64,000 bases of DNA from an uncultured Schlesneria sp. (GTDB lineage: Bacteria; Planctomycetota; Planctomycetia; Planctomycetales; Planctomycetaceae). This document shows positions 15,751 to 25,147 of the stretch, piece by piece. Below the pieces are notes generated by a model, which saw only the letters and a program-made list of their open reading frames with translations, searched no databases and had not been told where the DNA came from. The stretch covers positions 1-64,000 of the forward strand of contig CAIULL010000164.1 in the NCBI GenBank assembly GCA_903899985.1. The letters are read 5' to 3'. Position numbers and translations under genes: made by a program. Each line of letters opens with the position of its first letter. Position 1 is the first letter of the stretch.

Positions 15751-18116
15751 TTGAGATATTTTTCCTGGCGGCGATCGTCATATTGCCAATCTACCTCACT
15801 CTTAAAGCGTGGCGATGGTCTGCGTCAACTTCGAAGATCAATGGAAAAGCTCCCTGGTCAGTCAACTTGGTTGAAGCATCGACACTGGCGATCCTCACGA
15901 GCGTGATGGTGATTCATGTGGCGTCAGGGGGAACGGGATTGGTAACAAGCCCTTTGCAAGAATTCATTATCCGCGAACGAATCCTGGCCTGTGCGATCAT
16001 GATTGCTGTTGCAGGGTGCTGGATTCTTCTGGGCCTTTGGAAATCGATTTCACTCGCGGCTGTGGGCATGCTCATCTCGATATCGATGGCGATGACCTTT
16101 GCCAGCGCAAAGCCCGTGTACGAACGCTTCGAGAAAGAGATCCGGCAGATCCCCGTTCCGATTGAATTTACCATCCGGGAAGAAATCGACGAAATCGACG
16201 TCGTGATCAATGGAGTTCAAATGGGGAAGGCACCGCTGCACACAACGATCGACGAGCTTGAGAAGAAAGCCCCACCGATTGAGGTCCCAAAGGACGAATA
16301 CAGCAAAGGCTGGAAAAACTTTGGAAATTCAACCTATCTGCCACGAGCAAAGACCCGACTCGACCGTGCGGATCGCGTTGGGATTCGTGGAGACCGTGAA
16401 AAATCCGAACCAATGGAACTTTATGTTCAATTAGAGCGGCATGGTCAACCAGTCATGATCTCCGGCAGTTTGGGACATTCTGGCCCGTCACGGATGTTCG
16501 GGAATATTCAACCAGCAATACTTCCGCTGGGCGTCATGACGGAAGAATGGCATCGCGATACCACAATATTATTGGAAAAAGCCCGACTGATGGATTACAG
16601 AGTTGATGCCGACTGGATCAGTGCTGCAGACACACATTTCCATTTTGTCCGCAACGCACTGATTGCGGCAATTCCGAAAGAACCCCAATTTCGGCAGGTG
16701 CTGACCGACTGGGCAAAAGCTCGCTATCATCTGGAGCAGGTCACCGACATGGTCAGTGCCTGGAGTGCATTGGAAAGGATTCAGGCACAGGTCAACAAAG
16801 CCGGTGCCTATCAGACAAACTCCATTACGGGTGAAGCGGTCGAATACCTGATCGATCACCTCGATTCAGATCGGGTGATTGCGATCGCAAAAACAAAACT
16901 GAAAAGCCTACCAACCATCAGTGCTGGCGGGTTCGGTTATGGATGGGGCAGTGAACTGGGCAAACCTTGTTTCTCGACATCGTTCCTGACACCTCAGACA
17001 GATCGAAAGCCGAGTGACTTCGTGATGGCGCATGTGATCTGGAAACTCGATCAGAAATGGGACAGTGAGTCGGACGACCAGGATAACCCGGTCGAAAAAG
17101 AAATTGTTCCGGAACTGATCAGACTCAGTTACCTCGATCCGCAGGCAATGAAACTGGCAACCGTCCTGGGTGGTTCTACGTTGAATGAGTTTAACCGTCG
17201 ACAACAACGTCAGGTGTACTCATTCAAAGAGAGCAGCGACCCGATGCAGAATGAGTATATCGAGGGTCAATACGTCTCGCGCGACTTCTGGCAATCACTC
17301 AACGCCGTTGGTCCCGCAGGTGCGAAATTCCGCAAAGAACATTCGTACCAGGCATTAGAGCTGGCCGAACAGTTCCTGAACAAATCGTTTTCACTGACGT
17401 CATTACCAAACTGGACAGACTTTCTTTTCCTGGAAGTGGAAGGCCGCGAACCGCTGGCTCGCAATTTCTGGAAATCGTTTCGCGATAAGGTTGAGGCCGA
17501 TAAAACCCACCGGCCTTGGGCGCTGGGTGTGTTGTGGAGCTACCTGGCCCGGATTCGGCCAATGCCGCCAGCGTCCGACTTTGTCGCGGCGTTTCCAAAA
17601 AAGTCGCCCTCCTACGGTGATTTTGGAAATCCCGAACAAACTCTTTCACTGCTTCCCGTCGACCTTCGTCTACAAGTCACACAAGATTGCATTGCTGAAG
17701 CGGTGAGAGGGAAATCGATCCTTCAGCCCAATTCTGAGCCCTACGGTGCCTTCAATCAGATTGAAAATCAACTCATTCGGTATATTCCATCGATTCCATC
17801 TGACGCGGCGGCTGATGTCGCGATGCAATCTCTGGAAAAGACAAACCCGAAATCGACAGAAGTCAGCAGGCTATTGAAAGATCAGGGGACCTATGGCCAA
17901 CTGACGGGCCACATGCTGGCCCGGCTGGCGACATCGTCCGACCCCGAACATCGCCATTGGGTGATCCCTCAAATCAAAATCCTTCCGAACTCAGAAAACC
18001 GCGATACTCTGGCTCGCCTGCTGAACGACGAAGATCCCTCGGTCCGTGAATCCGCCGAAAAAGTCGCTGCAGAATTGGAGGAACTTCGTCGACTTCCGTA
18101 CCCGAAACTGAAATGA
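15747..18116 (+). CDS. Large membrane-anchored protein of the ABC operon
   Basis: 789 residues from the ATG that overlaps the previous stop. Residues 1-~125 contain four membrane helices; the remaining ~660 residues are soluble and mostly helical, ending in a HEAT-like segment (LARLLNDEDPSVRESAEKVAAELEEL). No catalytic motif is visible. It is the third gene of a regulator-ATPase-permease operon, so it may be a partner or second membrane subunit, but I do not recognise the family. The soluble part probably includes helical repeats. Confidence 0.75.
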   Translation: MIEIFFLAAIVILPIYLTLKAWRWSASTSKINGKAPWSVNLVEASTLAILTSVMVIHVASGGTGLVTSPLQEFIIRERILACAIMIAVAGCWILLGLWKSISLAAVGMLISISMAMTFASAKPVYERFEKEIRQIPVPIEFTIREEIDEIDVVINGVQMGKAPLHTTIDELEKKAPPIEVPKDEYSKGWKNFGNSTYLPRAKTRLDRADRVGIRGDREKSEPMELYVQLERHGQPVMISGSLGHSGPSRMFGNIQPAILPLGVMTEEWHRDTTILLEKARLMDYRVDADWISAADTHFHFVRNALIAAIPKEPQFRQVLTDWAKARYHLEQVTDMVSAWSALERIQAQVNKAGAYQTNSITGEAVEYLIDHLDSDRVIAIAKTKLKSLPTISAGGFGYGWGSELGKPCFSTSFLTPQTDRKPSDFVMAHVIWKLDQKWDSESDDQDNPVEKEIVPELIRLSYLDPQAMKLATVLGGSTLNEFNRRQQRQVYSFKESSDPMQNEYIEGQYVSRDFWQSLNAVGPAGAKFRKEHSYQALELAEQFLNKSFSLTSLPNWTDFLFLEVEGREPLARNFWKSFRDKVEADKTHRPWALGVLWSYLARIRPMPPASDFVAAFPKKSPSYGDFGNPEQTLSLLPVDLRLQVTQDCIAEAVRGKSILQPNSEPYGAFNQIENQLIRYIPSIPSDAAADVAMQSLEKTNPKSTEVSRLLKDQGTYGQLTGHMLARLATSSDPEHRHWVIPQIKILPNSENRDTLARLLNDEDPSVRESAEKVAAELEELRRLPYPKLK

Positions 18117-18169
18117 TGAAAGGGCGTTATTGAATTACTCGATGTCTGATTTAAAACACGGATAACAGA

Positions 18170-18556
18170 ATGAGCGAACTCGTCCGAAAACCAAGAATCG
18201 CACTTGGTCTGATCGCCGCAGCAATCGCGGGATGTGTCGGTTACTTCGCATTCTTCTGGATTACCAGCCAGGGCTTTTACGCGTTGATCCTGCCCCCTGC
18301 ACTCCTGGGCCTGGCGGCAGGTTATGCTGTCGGAGCCAGATCCCAACCTTTTGCGATCGCATGCGGAGCAGCCGGATTGGCACTCGGCGTATTCACGGAA
18401 TGGAAATTTGCGCCGTTTAAGGCAGACCCGAGTTTTGTCTACTTCGTCACACACATTCAGGAAACGCGACAATTAACGCAGATTCTGTTAGCAGTCGGAA
18501 CGGTGATCTGCTATCGGATGGCACTGGGGATGGATCAAAGGCCGACGAACAGTTAG
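18170..18556 (+). CDS. Small membrane protein, hypothetical
   Basis: 128 residues with four predicted membrane helices (for example IALGLIAAAIAGCVGYFAFF and PPALLGLAAGYAVGA). It follows the operon above by 53 bp in the same direction and could be its last gene. No family recognised. Confidence 0.65.
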   Translation: MSELVRKPRIALGLIAAAIAGCVGYFAFFWITSQGFYALILPPALLGLAAGYAVGARSQPFAIACGAAGLALGVFTEWKFAPFKADPSFVYFVTHIQETRQLTQILLAVGTVICYRMALGMDQRPTNS

Positions 18557-18610
18557 TTCGAATCTGAACACCGACGGGTAACGCCGTAAAGAAGTTTTCT
18601 GCGGGAAAAC

Positions 18611-18622
18611 GGGGGGGGGGGG
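18611..18622. repeat. G12 homopolymer
   Basis: Twelve consecutive G in the convergent intergenic region just before a palindromic element. The length may vary between cells or reads. It lies in no gene. Confidence 0.8.
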
Positions 18623-18634
18623 CGAACGGATTTT

Positions 18635-18734
18635 TGTGCCACTGAATGACCGTCTTCGGTCACTCAGTGTCTTTCAATTGCGTGTTTAGATGGCGAAGAC
18701 ACTGCGTCGGAGAAGACTCCGATGCAGTGGCACA
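18635..18734. repeat. BIME-like ~100-bp element, copy 1
   Basis: Starts TGTGCCACTG and ends CAGTGGCACA. Two hairpins, one at each end (TGACCGTCTTCGGTCA and CGGAGAAGACTCCG), enclose a short spacer. The same structure occurs at 23097-23194 and, decayed, at 21596-21692. It lies between two convergent genes. Confidence 0.9.
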
Positions 18735-18748
18735 AGACGTCAAAGCAA

Positions 18749-20110
18749 TCAATCCACCAGTTCGGAAATCGGCTTGCCGTTATCAAGCAACTGCATTGGT
18801 CGACCGGCGAAATTATTGATCTGCTGGTGATAGTCGATCCCTAACGTGTGATAGATCGTGCCAATCACGTTTTGGGCGCTGACAGCCCGCGTCGTCGGGC
18901 GTTCGCCACGGACGTCTGTCTCGCCGATCACCTGACCCGTGTTGACCGCACCCGCGAACAGGGCAAAGCTCGCATCGGGCCAATGGTCACGACCTGCTAA
19001 CGAAATCTTCGGGGTCCGGCCAAATTCGCCCCAGACGAGAACCAGGACTTCGTTTTCAAGTCCCCGTTCATGCAGATCCGTGACCAGCGCATGAATCGAA
19101 CGATCCAGAAGGGGCAATGTACTTCTGAGGCTGTGCCAGATACTGATCCCGCCGACCTGCTGGATCACATTTCCGTGGTGATCCCATAACCCCATCCGCA
19201 AGGTGACGATCGGGACCCCTGCCTCAACCAGTCGGCGAGCGAGCAAGAACTTCTGGCTGTCCCAGATCGAATCGGGCTCTTTCCCCACGTAGGTAAATTT
19301 ATCGTCCCGTTTTCCGTATCGCTTTAGCGTCTCGTCAGACTCCTTCGTCAGATCAAACGCATCCCGAGCCTTCGATGAAGTAATGATGTCTAACGCTCTT
19401 GCGGTGTAGGGATCGACGTCTTGAACCTCACGTCGTGCATCCACGTTTCGTCGAACGGAATCAAACGTCTCTAAAAGGGAGCGTCGATCGCCCAGCCGAT
19501 TGAGATTCATCCCATGCTGGATGCCAAGGTTACGAACCCCTTCTCCCCCCGAGACATGCAACGGTGCATGACTCATACCGGCATATTGAGGATGCTCGTA
19601 ACTCGTGAGGCCGTTGCTGTATTCCAGGCTGACGTACGATGGCACATCACCGCCGCTATGGAAACGACTGATGATCGACCCCAAGGCAGGTCGTTTGGCT
19701 GATTTGGGGTAACCGGTGTAGACCTCTTCCAGCTCGTGCTGCATCGGTTCGACGAATTGAACCGTGCGAACAAGAGCCAACTTGTCGGCGATGGTCGCCT
19801 GTAACGGCAGATGCTCACAAAGGTCGAAACCGGGAACGTTGCTATGGATCGGTTTGAACTCGCCGCGATACTCCGACGGAGCATCGGGTTTCAGATCGTA
19901 CATATCCAGATGGCTGGGACCACCTGCCAGACAGACCATGATGACTGACCGAGGTTTTTTCGTCATCGCCGAGGGCGTTTTGGCTTCGGCTCGCAGCCGC
20001 AGAATGTCCGCCAGGGAGAGACCAGTCAGACCGAGTGCTCCGACGCGAAGGAATTCGCGTCGTCCGATTTGATCGCAGAATCTGTGTTCGCTGCCCCAAC
20101 ACGTTAGCAC
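18749..20110 (-). CDS. DUF1501 Tat-exported protein
   Basis: About 453 residues from a GTG at 20110, preceded by AAAAGG; the frame extends to 20152. It begins VLTCWGSEHRFCDQIGRREF with a twin-arginine leader (GRREFLRVGALGLTGLSLAD). The body has the DUF1501/sulfatase-like alkaline phosphatase fold pattern: CLAGGPSHLDMYDLKPDAP, MGLWDHHGN, VWGEFGRTPKI, GRDHWPDA. Planctomycetes encode dozens of these, usually beside DUF1549/DUF1553 cytochrome-domain genes, but none adjoins this one. Role unknown; periplasmic location inferred. Confidence 0.9.
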   Translation of the reverse strand: MLTCWGSEHRFCDQIGRREFLRVGALGLTGLSLADILRLRAEAKTPSAMTKKPRSVIMVCLAGGPSHLDMYDLKPDAPSEYRGEFKPIHSNVPGFDLCEHLPLQATIADKLALVRTVQFVEPMQHELEEVYTGYPKSAKRPALGSIISRFHSGGDVPSYVSLEYSNGLTSYEHPQYAGMSHAPLHVSGGEGVRNLGIQHGMNLNRLGDRRSLLETFDSVRRNVDARREVQDVDPYTARALDIITSSKARDAFDLTKESDETLKRYGKRDDKFTYVGKEPDSIWDSQKFLLARRLVEAGVPIVTLRMGLWDHHGNVIQQVGGISIWHSLRSTLPLLDRSIHALVTDLHERGLENEVLVLVWGEFGRTPKISLAGRDHWPDASFALFAGAVNTGQVIGETDVRGERPTTRAVSAQNVIGTIYHTLGIDYHQQINNFAGRPMQLLDNGKPISELVD

Positions 20111-20524
20111 GGCCAATGCCTTTTCAACCCGAGGATTTCCAGCAACATGCAAAAGAGTCAGGCAACCATCTGTCCGACAACCATCCTGAAATCACGACCG
20201 ACTTCCGATCAGCGGCGCAAGGCAATCGGTTCACATCATCAGAGCCAAACTAACAACAAGCAGAAGTGAACTCAAGAACGGAATTCGCTCCTCTGTATCT
20301 GTGTGGTTCAGTGTGCATCTGTGGCTAAACTCTTTTTATTAGAAACGAATGTCGACACATCATAAACGGTTGGAATCGAGTCATTGATTTGACATGTTCT
20401 GCAGGTTTCACCCGTTAATGCAAGTGGCATTCGATTGCGTCATGAGTTGAATTCGTTGCTGCTTACTTTATGCTGGCGAATGTGACCGCTGCTTCAATCC
20501 AGAATCGCTTCCCGGAGATGCCGA
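20111..20524. other. Divergent intergenic region
   Basis: About 410 bp between the divergent DUF1501 and beta-propeller genes. It contains promoters by position only; I saw no convincing motif, RNA or repeat. Confidence 0.4.
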
Positions 20525-21433
20525 ATGTCCCGACTGATGTTGCCGTGCCTGTTACTACTCCTGATTCCAGCCGGACTTGTTCAAGGTCAAGCGCCGAAAA
20601 CGATCCCCGTCGGGAAGAACCCGGAAAGTGTTTGCCGCGGGTTTGGTGGAAAACTCTATCTCACCATGATTAACGACGAGGTCCCCGGCGATGGGACGAT
20701 CGTGTCGCTGGATGGTGACGCGGTCACGGTCTTTGCCAAAGGTTTCAATTCACCGAAAGGGATTGTCTTTGTTGGAGACTATCTCGTGACGGCCGACGAA
20801 ACCACGCTGTGGAAAGTTGACAAGAATGGTACAGCCACCAAGCTTGCCGAGGCGAAAGACTTCCCAAAACCGATTGAGTTTCTGAACGATGTGGCTGTGG
20901 CCAGAGATGGAAGCAGCGTGTACGTCTCGGAGATGAGCAGTCCTCAGCCGATGTTTGATTCGAGCGGCGAGCGAAAGCTGTGGGATATCGATGGCAAAGA
21001 AGCAAAAGCATTGCCGAATAAAGGCTGCATTTACCAAGTGAACCTGAAGGGTCAAGTGACGCTTGCTGTTCCCGCAGGTGACCCATCCGTCCGGTTTCCA
21101 AATGGAGTGGCCGTGAGCGAAGTGGCAGACGAAGAGGGAATTTTTATCGGCGATTTCTTCGCTGGCGACATCATCCGCTATCACGATGGAAAGTACGTGA
21201 AGCTTGCCAGTGGCATGCGCGGTATCGACGGGCTGACGGTCACCAAAGACACGTTTTATGCATCAAGCTGGACGCAGGGAAAGGTTTGGCAGGTTGATCG
21301 CAAAAGTCGCGAAGCCAAGGTGATTCTGGACGGACTGAAAACAGCCGCCGACTTTTACTATGACAGCAAAAACAAGCAACTGATCGTGCCCGACATGGTG
21401 GGTGGCACGCTCACATTTCTGCCAATCAAGTAG
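20525..21433 (+). CDS. Secreted beta-propeller (SMP-30/NHL-like)
   Basis: 302 residues; GGAG lies 7 bp before the ATG. The signal peptide is MSRLMLPCLLLLLIPAGLVQG. Repeated blade-like strands (NSPKGIVFVGDYLVTADETTLWKVDKNG; RFPNGVAVSEVADEEGIFIGDF; YYDSKNKQLIVPDMVGG) fit a gluconolactonase/SMP-30-like propeller. The substrate, if it is an enzyme, cannot be read. Confidence 0.8.
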   Translation: MSRLMLPCLLLLLIPAGLVQGQAPKTIPVGKNPESVCRGFGGKLYLTMINDEVPGDGTIVSLDGDAVTVFAKGFNSPKGIVFVGDYLVTADETTLWKVDKNGTATKLAEAKDFPKPIEFLNDVAVARDGSSVYVSEMSSPQPMFDSSGERKLWDIDGKEAKALPNKGCIYQVNLKGQVTLAVPAGDPSVRFPNGVAVSEVADEEGIFIGDFFAGDIIRYHDGKYVKLASGMRGIDGLTVTKDTFYASSWTQGKVWQVDRKSREAKVILDGLKTAADFYYDSKNKQLIVPDMVGGTLTFLPIK

Positions 21434-21595
21434 CGACAATTGACTCTCACCCCACCCCCTCCACGGGGGTGGTTAGCGGTCCTTTGCCCTACAGAAACTT
21501 AACGCAACAACAACCATCGGCGTTGGTGCAAAGGCTCTTCAACCCAACGCCGTGACGTATTATTCTTCGAGAAAACACGGGTTTGTCTGAAAACC

Positions 21596-21692
21596 GTAGC
21601 ACTGCTTGATGGTCTTCCTTCACGCTGTGCCGAGCGAACGCCGATTTCAAGACACTGCTTCTTCGAGGACCTCCGAAGCTGTGGCATATCAA
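21596..21692. repeat. BIME-like element, decayed copy 3
   Basis: GTAGCACTGCTTGATGGTCT and CAAGACACTGCTTC...GAAGCTGTGGCAT match the two halves of the elements at 18635 and 23097 with many mismatches. Between convergent genes. Confidence 0.65.
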
Positions 21693-21766
21693 GATGAAGA
21701 AGGATGAAAAATCCTTCTCACCGTTGCCCTTAACTTCCCCGTGATGGGGTAGGGTTTCGGCCCGAT

Positions 21767-22390
21767 TTAAACCGGCGCCCGTTCTCTGGCGGCACGCAAA
21801 GCCAGTGAATTTAACGAAGCGGCAAGCGAACAATCTTCGGTTTCATCGACAAGCGTGATACTTCGAAACGGCGAACGGTCCAGTTTGACCATCCGCTTCC
21901 GTGCCGAAATGGATCGAATGAATTTTCGTTCTGCAAAGAAGGCACCGGGAGAATCCAGCAATCGATCGGGAAGTGACGTGGGAATTGGTTCTGGTTCCCC
22001 TCCCTTGGCTGGATCAAAGACCTGCACCCCGCTTGGCCGACGCAGCCAGTCTAGAAACTTTGGTGATGTGTGATCTCCACGAAACGGCCACCACGCTGGT
22101 AGCCGTGTCGACGCGACACCTTCCCAGGCACCGTTCAACCGGCGATGTAACCGGGGGAGAAATAAGACCCCTTCCGTTGTTCCAATCAATTCCCCGAAAC
22201 TGGGCAATGCCAAACGTTCGACACGTGCGGCACCCAGGAACATCAGGGGCGTACCCATCATCCTGGCGAGAGTATCACGATCCGGATCGGGCTGGTCCAA
22301 AACGACGGGACACCCGCATTCGGGACATAATTCCGATTGCGGCTCGATCCATGCGAGACATTGTTGGCAAAAGACGATCAAGTTCTGCAT
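21767..22390 (-). CDS. Zinc-ribbon hypothetical protein
   Basis: 207 residues from the ATG at 22390; a TTG at 22426 is in frame upstream. The N-terminus has a zinc ribbon CQQC...CPECGCP. The rest has no motif I know; GTTEGVLFLPRLHRRLNGAW and an LDRSPFRSITLVDETE stretch are candidate conserved blocks. Cytoplasmic, function unknown. Confidence 0.65.
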   Translation of the reverse strand: MQNLIVFCQQCLAWIEPQSELCPECGCPVVLDQPDPDRDTLARMMGTPLMFLGAARVERLALPSFGELIGTTEGVLFLPRLHRRLNGAWEGVASTRLPAWWPFRGDHTSPKFLDWLRRPSGVQVFDPAKGGEPEPIPTSLPDRLLDSPGAFFAERKFIRSISARKRMVKLDRSPFRSITLVDETEDCSLAASLNSLALRAARERAPV

Positions 22391-22600
22391 TGCGACCGCC
22401 GTGGTACAGAGAAATACTTTCACCAATTATGGAAGATGTCCAAGGAATTATGAAGTGCGAGAACAATCGTTTTTGAATCAACCAGGCAAGCTGCGGTGAA
22501 CCAGCAATCGAATCGACGGCGAAAACGGATTTGATGTGATGGTCAAGTAGAAACCGGGTTTGACTTGACCCTTGTTCATCCATCAATCATTGTTCGCCGC

Positions 22601-23056
22601 ATGAGTTCCCCAGAGACAATCATTGTTGTTCATCCACGCGAACGTCGCTCCAAGTGCACCGTCCAGCCCTTGCGCCAGCGCCCGGGATTTGTCTTTTACA
22701 AACATCCGCGAGCCCCTCAACAGCTTGATGGTTATGTCCGCTTGGGATTAGGGGGTCCGATCCTCAGCGAAGCAGACGAGGAATGTGGCTTGCTTGTGCT
22801 TGATGGGACTTGGCGCTGGGTTGAGCCGATGGAACGGTTGGCAGCGACAATTCCCGTTCGCAGCCTGCCGCCGCTATCGACCGCCTATCCACGGTCTTCA
22901 AAAGTGAGTGAAAACCCTGACGGAGGCCTGGCCACAATCGAAGCGATCTATGCCGCGTACCGGTTGCTCGGCCGCGATACGACTGGATTGCTCGACCATT
23001 ACCGTTGGGGAGCCGCGTTCGTCGAACAAAATGCTGCATTCTGGCCGGAAAGCTGA
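22601..23056 (+). CDS. Tsr3/DTW-like protein (DUF367 family)
   Basis: 151 residues from the ATG at 22601; a TTG at 22565 is in frame. [12 protein letters not shown] followed by [14 protein letters not shown] and [20 protein letters not shown] is the pattern of the SPOUT-like DUF367/Tsr3 family, which in eukaryotes and archaea transfers an aminocarboxypropyl group from SAM to rRNA; bacterial members are little known and the related DTW family (TapT) modifies tRNA uridine. Substrate here is uncertain. No strong ribosome binding site. Confidence 0.7.
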   Translation: MSSPETIIVVHPRERRSKCTVQPLRQRPGFVFYKHPRAPQQLDGYVRLGLGGPILSEADEECGLLVLDGTWRWVEPMERLAATIPVRSLPPLSTAYPRSSKVSENPDGGLATIEAIYAAYRLLGRDTTGLLDHYRWGAAFVEQNAAFWPES

Positions 23057-23096
23057 AATTCGCCGACATCGGCATCAGCAATCAAAGCGAGAAAAT

Positions 23097-23194
23097 TGTG
23101 CCACTGCATCGGAGTCTTCGGAGACGCAGTGTCTTCTGTTTTTTGAGACAATCAAAAAGCACTGCTTGACGGAAGACCGTCAAGCAGTGGCACA
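23097..23194. repeat. BIME-like ~100-bp element, copy 2
   Basis: TGTGCCACTGCATCGGAGTC TTC ... CAAGCAGTGGCACA. Two hairpins (CGGAGTCTTCGGAG; CTTGACGGAAGACCGTCAAG) back to back, same ends as copy 1. Lies between convergent genes. Confidence 0.9.
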
Positions 23195-23220
23195 GGACTG
23201 CTATTACAACGATGAGCGTA

Positions 23221-24147
23221 CTACGAAAGTTCGCTGCGGACCGTTTCCAGCAGCTTCTTGGTCAACTTGATCCCATCGGCTTCGCTGTGCTTTGAACCTT
23301 CGTATTCGACGCCAATCCATCCGCGGTATCCGTAGGCCAGGACGATCGGAATCATCCGGCGATAGTCGGTCTTGGTTTCATTCCCAGCGTCGTCAAACTC
23401 ATGCGACTTCGCGCTGACACCCTTGGCGAAAGGCATCAGTTCTTCCGTCCCTTTGTAACGGTCGTAATTGACGTTATTTGCAACCCGGAAATTGCCGAAG
23501 TCGGGCAACGTTCCGCAGTTGGGGTTGTTCACCGTATGAATGGTTGACGACAGCCACGTTCCATTGGAAGACAGGCCGCCGTGGTTCTCGACGATGACGC
23601 CGATATTGTGCGTGGCACCGAATTCACTCAGCCGGCGAAGACCATCGGCGGCGAGTTTCATTTGTTCCCAGTAGCTTCCGCTCGACTGAGCGTTCACGCG
23701 AATCGAATGACAACCGAGGAACTTAGCCGCTTCGACCCATTTCTTGTGATTGTCGACCGCAGCAAGCCGTTTCGTTTCGTCGGGGTCACCCAACGCACCT
23801 TCGCCATCACACATGATCAGGACACTTGTCACCCCATGATCATCAGCCCGCTTTTTGAGCTCGCTCAGATAGGCCTGGTCCTTGGCTTTGTCTTTAAAGA
23901 ACTGGTTCACGTATTCGACCGCTTCAATCCCGAATTCGGTCTTGCTGATCTTGGCGAAATCGAGCGGATCGGCCTTCTTGTCAAAAAATGTCCGATGCAA
24001 GGACCACTGAGCCAGCGAAATCTTGAACAGCGGAGCTTTACCAGCGGGGGCATCAGCGGCCATCAAGCCCTGTGCCAACGAAGAGACGCTTGCGGAAGCA
24101 ACTAATCCGGCAGACGCGGATAAAAAATCACGACGAGAGAGTGACAT
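23221..24147 (-). CDS. Tat-exported sugar-phosphate isomerase/epimerase-like TIM barrel
   Basis: 308 residues; AGAGGA upstream of the start. Tat leader [20 protein letters not shown]. The barrel has [46 protein letters not shown] and the final WIGVEYEG, the xylose isomerase-like arrangement with metal-binding Glu, Asp and His. Expected to act on a sugar in the periplasm; substrate unknown. Typical of planctomycetes. Confidence 0.88.
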   Translation of the reverse strand: MSLSRRDFLSASAGLVASASVSSLAQGLMAADAPAGKAPLFKISLAQWSLHRTFFDKKADPLDFAKISKTEFGIEAVEYVNQFFKDKAKDQAYLSELKKRADDHGVTSVLIMCDGEGALGDPDETKRLAAVDNHKKWVEAAKFLGCHSIRVNAQSSGSYWEQMKLAADGLRRLSEFGATHNIGVIVENHGGLSSNGTWLSSTIHTVNNPNCGTLPDFGNFRVANNVNYDRYKGTEELMPFAKGVSAKSHEFDDAGNETKTDYRRMIPIVLAYGYRGWIGVEYEGSKHSEADGIKLTKKLLETVRSELS

Positions 24148-24327
24148 CGGGGAAATCCTCTGTTGATCAATAAAAAGTTAGGAAGCGAGTTAATTCTATA
24201 TCGAATGCGGCAAGGTTTTGAAACCGTGCATTGGCATGGACAACGTTTGCCGCCCATTTTGACGGAATGATCTCGCCATCACCCAAGTGACGTGTTACGA
24301 TTCCTCACGAAAATAAGGAACGACGAC

Positions 24328-24561
24328 ATGATTCACGCTTACGACGAAATCATCGACTTCATTGCAGCGGGGACGACGCCAGATGCGGTCGCCCATTTCG
24401 AACCCTCTCAGCAAACCAAGGATTTGGTCGCAAATCTCATTCACAAAGAAAAAACAACTGGACTAACACCGACTGAATCCAACGAGTTGGAACATTTCAT
24501 GAATCTTGAACATTTGATGCGCCTGGCAAAAGCGCGTGCTCGAAGGTTCTGCCTGAAATGA
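24328..24561 (+). CDS. Antitoxin-like small protein
   Basis: 77 residues; AAGGA 8 bp before the ATG. Sequence MIHAYDEIIDFIAAGTTPDAVAHF then SQQTKDLVANLIHKEKTTGL TPTESNELEHFMNLEHLMRLAKARA: helical and charged, a pattern I recall as a partner gene of HNH-nuclease genes in cyanobacteria and planctomycetes. It overlaps the next gene by 4 bp (ATGA). No DNA-binding motif is certain. Confidence 0.7.
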   Translation: MIHAYDEIIDFIAAGTTPDAVAHFEPSQQTKDLVANLIHKEKTTGLTPTESNELEHFMNLEHLMRLAKARARRFCLK

Positions 24562-24995
24562 CGAGTTACGTCAGTGCCGCACTTCGTCGTTTCGTTGGGC
24601 AACGAGCAAATTACGTGTGCGAGTATTGTTTGATCCATGAACGTGACACGTATTTCGGATGTCAGGTTGAGCACATTATTTCCGAAAAGCATGGCGGACC
24701 AACGAACGAGGATAATCTGGCCTACGCCTGCACCTATTGCAATCGCGCCGAGGGTACTGATATCGGCGCGTTTGCAGCAAGCACCGGTGAAGTGACGCGA
24801 TTCTTTAATCCACGCGTCGACCGCTGGACTGATCACTTCTCACTGAATGGAGTGATTATTGAATCTCAAACAGCTATTGGTGAGGCAACCGCCAAGATTC
24901 TTCGTTTCAACGACGACGATCGACTTTTTGAACGACAAACATTGGAAAGCGTCGGTCGATATCCGCCTGGCGAGGCCATTGAGTTATTGAACTGA
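24558..24995 (+). CDS. HNH endonuclease
   Basis: 145 residues. Zinc-binding Cys21-x2-Cys24 (CEYC), the HNH core VEHIISEKHGGPTNEDNLAYAC with His39, and Cys58-x2-Cys61 (CTYCN) are complete, so an active metal-dependent nuclease is likely. Start overlaps the stop of the small upstream gene. The pair may be a toxin-antitoxin or a defence/mobile nuclease unit; the sequence alone does not decide. Confidence 0.88.
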   Translation: MTSYVSAALRRFVGQRANYVCEYCLIHERDTYFGCQVEHIISEKHGGPTNEDNLAYACTYCNRAEGTDIGAFAASTGEVTRFFNPRVDRWTDHFSLNGVIIESQTAIGEATAKILRFNDDDRLFERQTLESVGRYPPGEAIELLN

Positions 24996-25147
24996 CATTC
25001 CCCACCTTTCACAATTCTTCTAGATTTCCGCTCATCGATTCAAACAAGTTTGAGAATCGATGAAGTGTTGGCAGTGCTTGATCAAAAGAAGCGATCGCTG
25101 ATTAACATGCTATTCTTCCTGTAAGTAAATCGATGGAGCGATGAACC

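Noticed and set aside
15914-17649. Several minus-strand frames of 60-116 codons across the large ABC-operon gene
   Set aside because: Shadow frames of the 789-residue protein.
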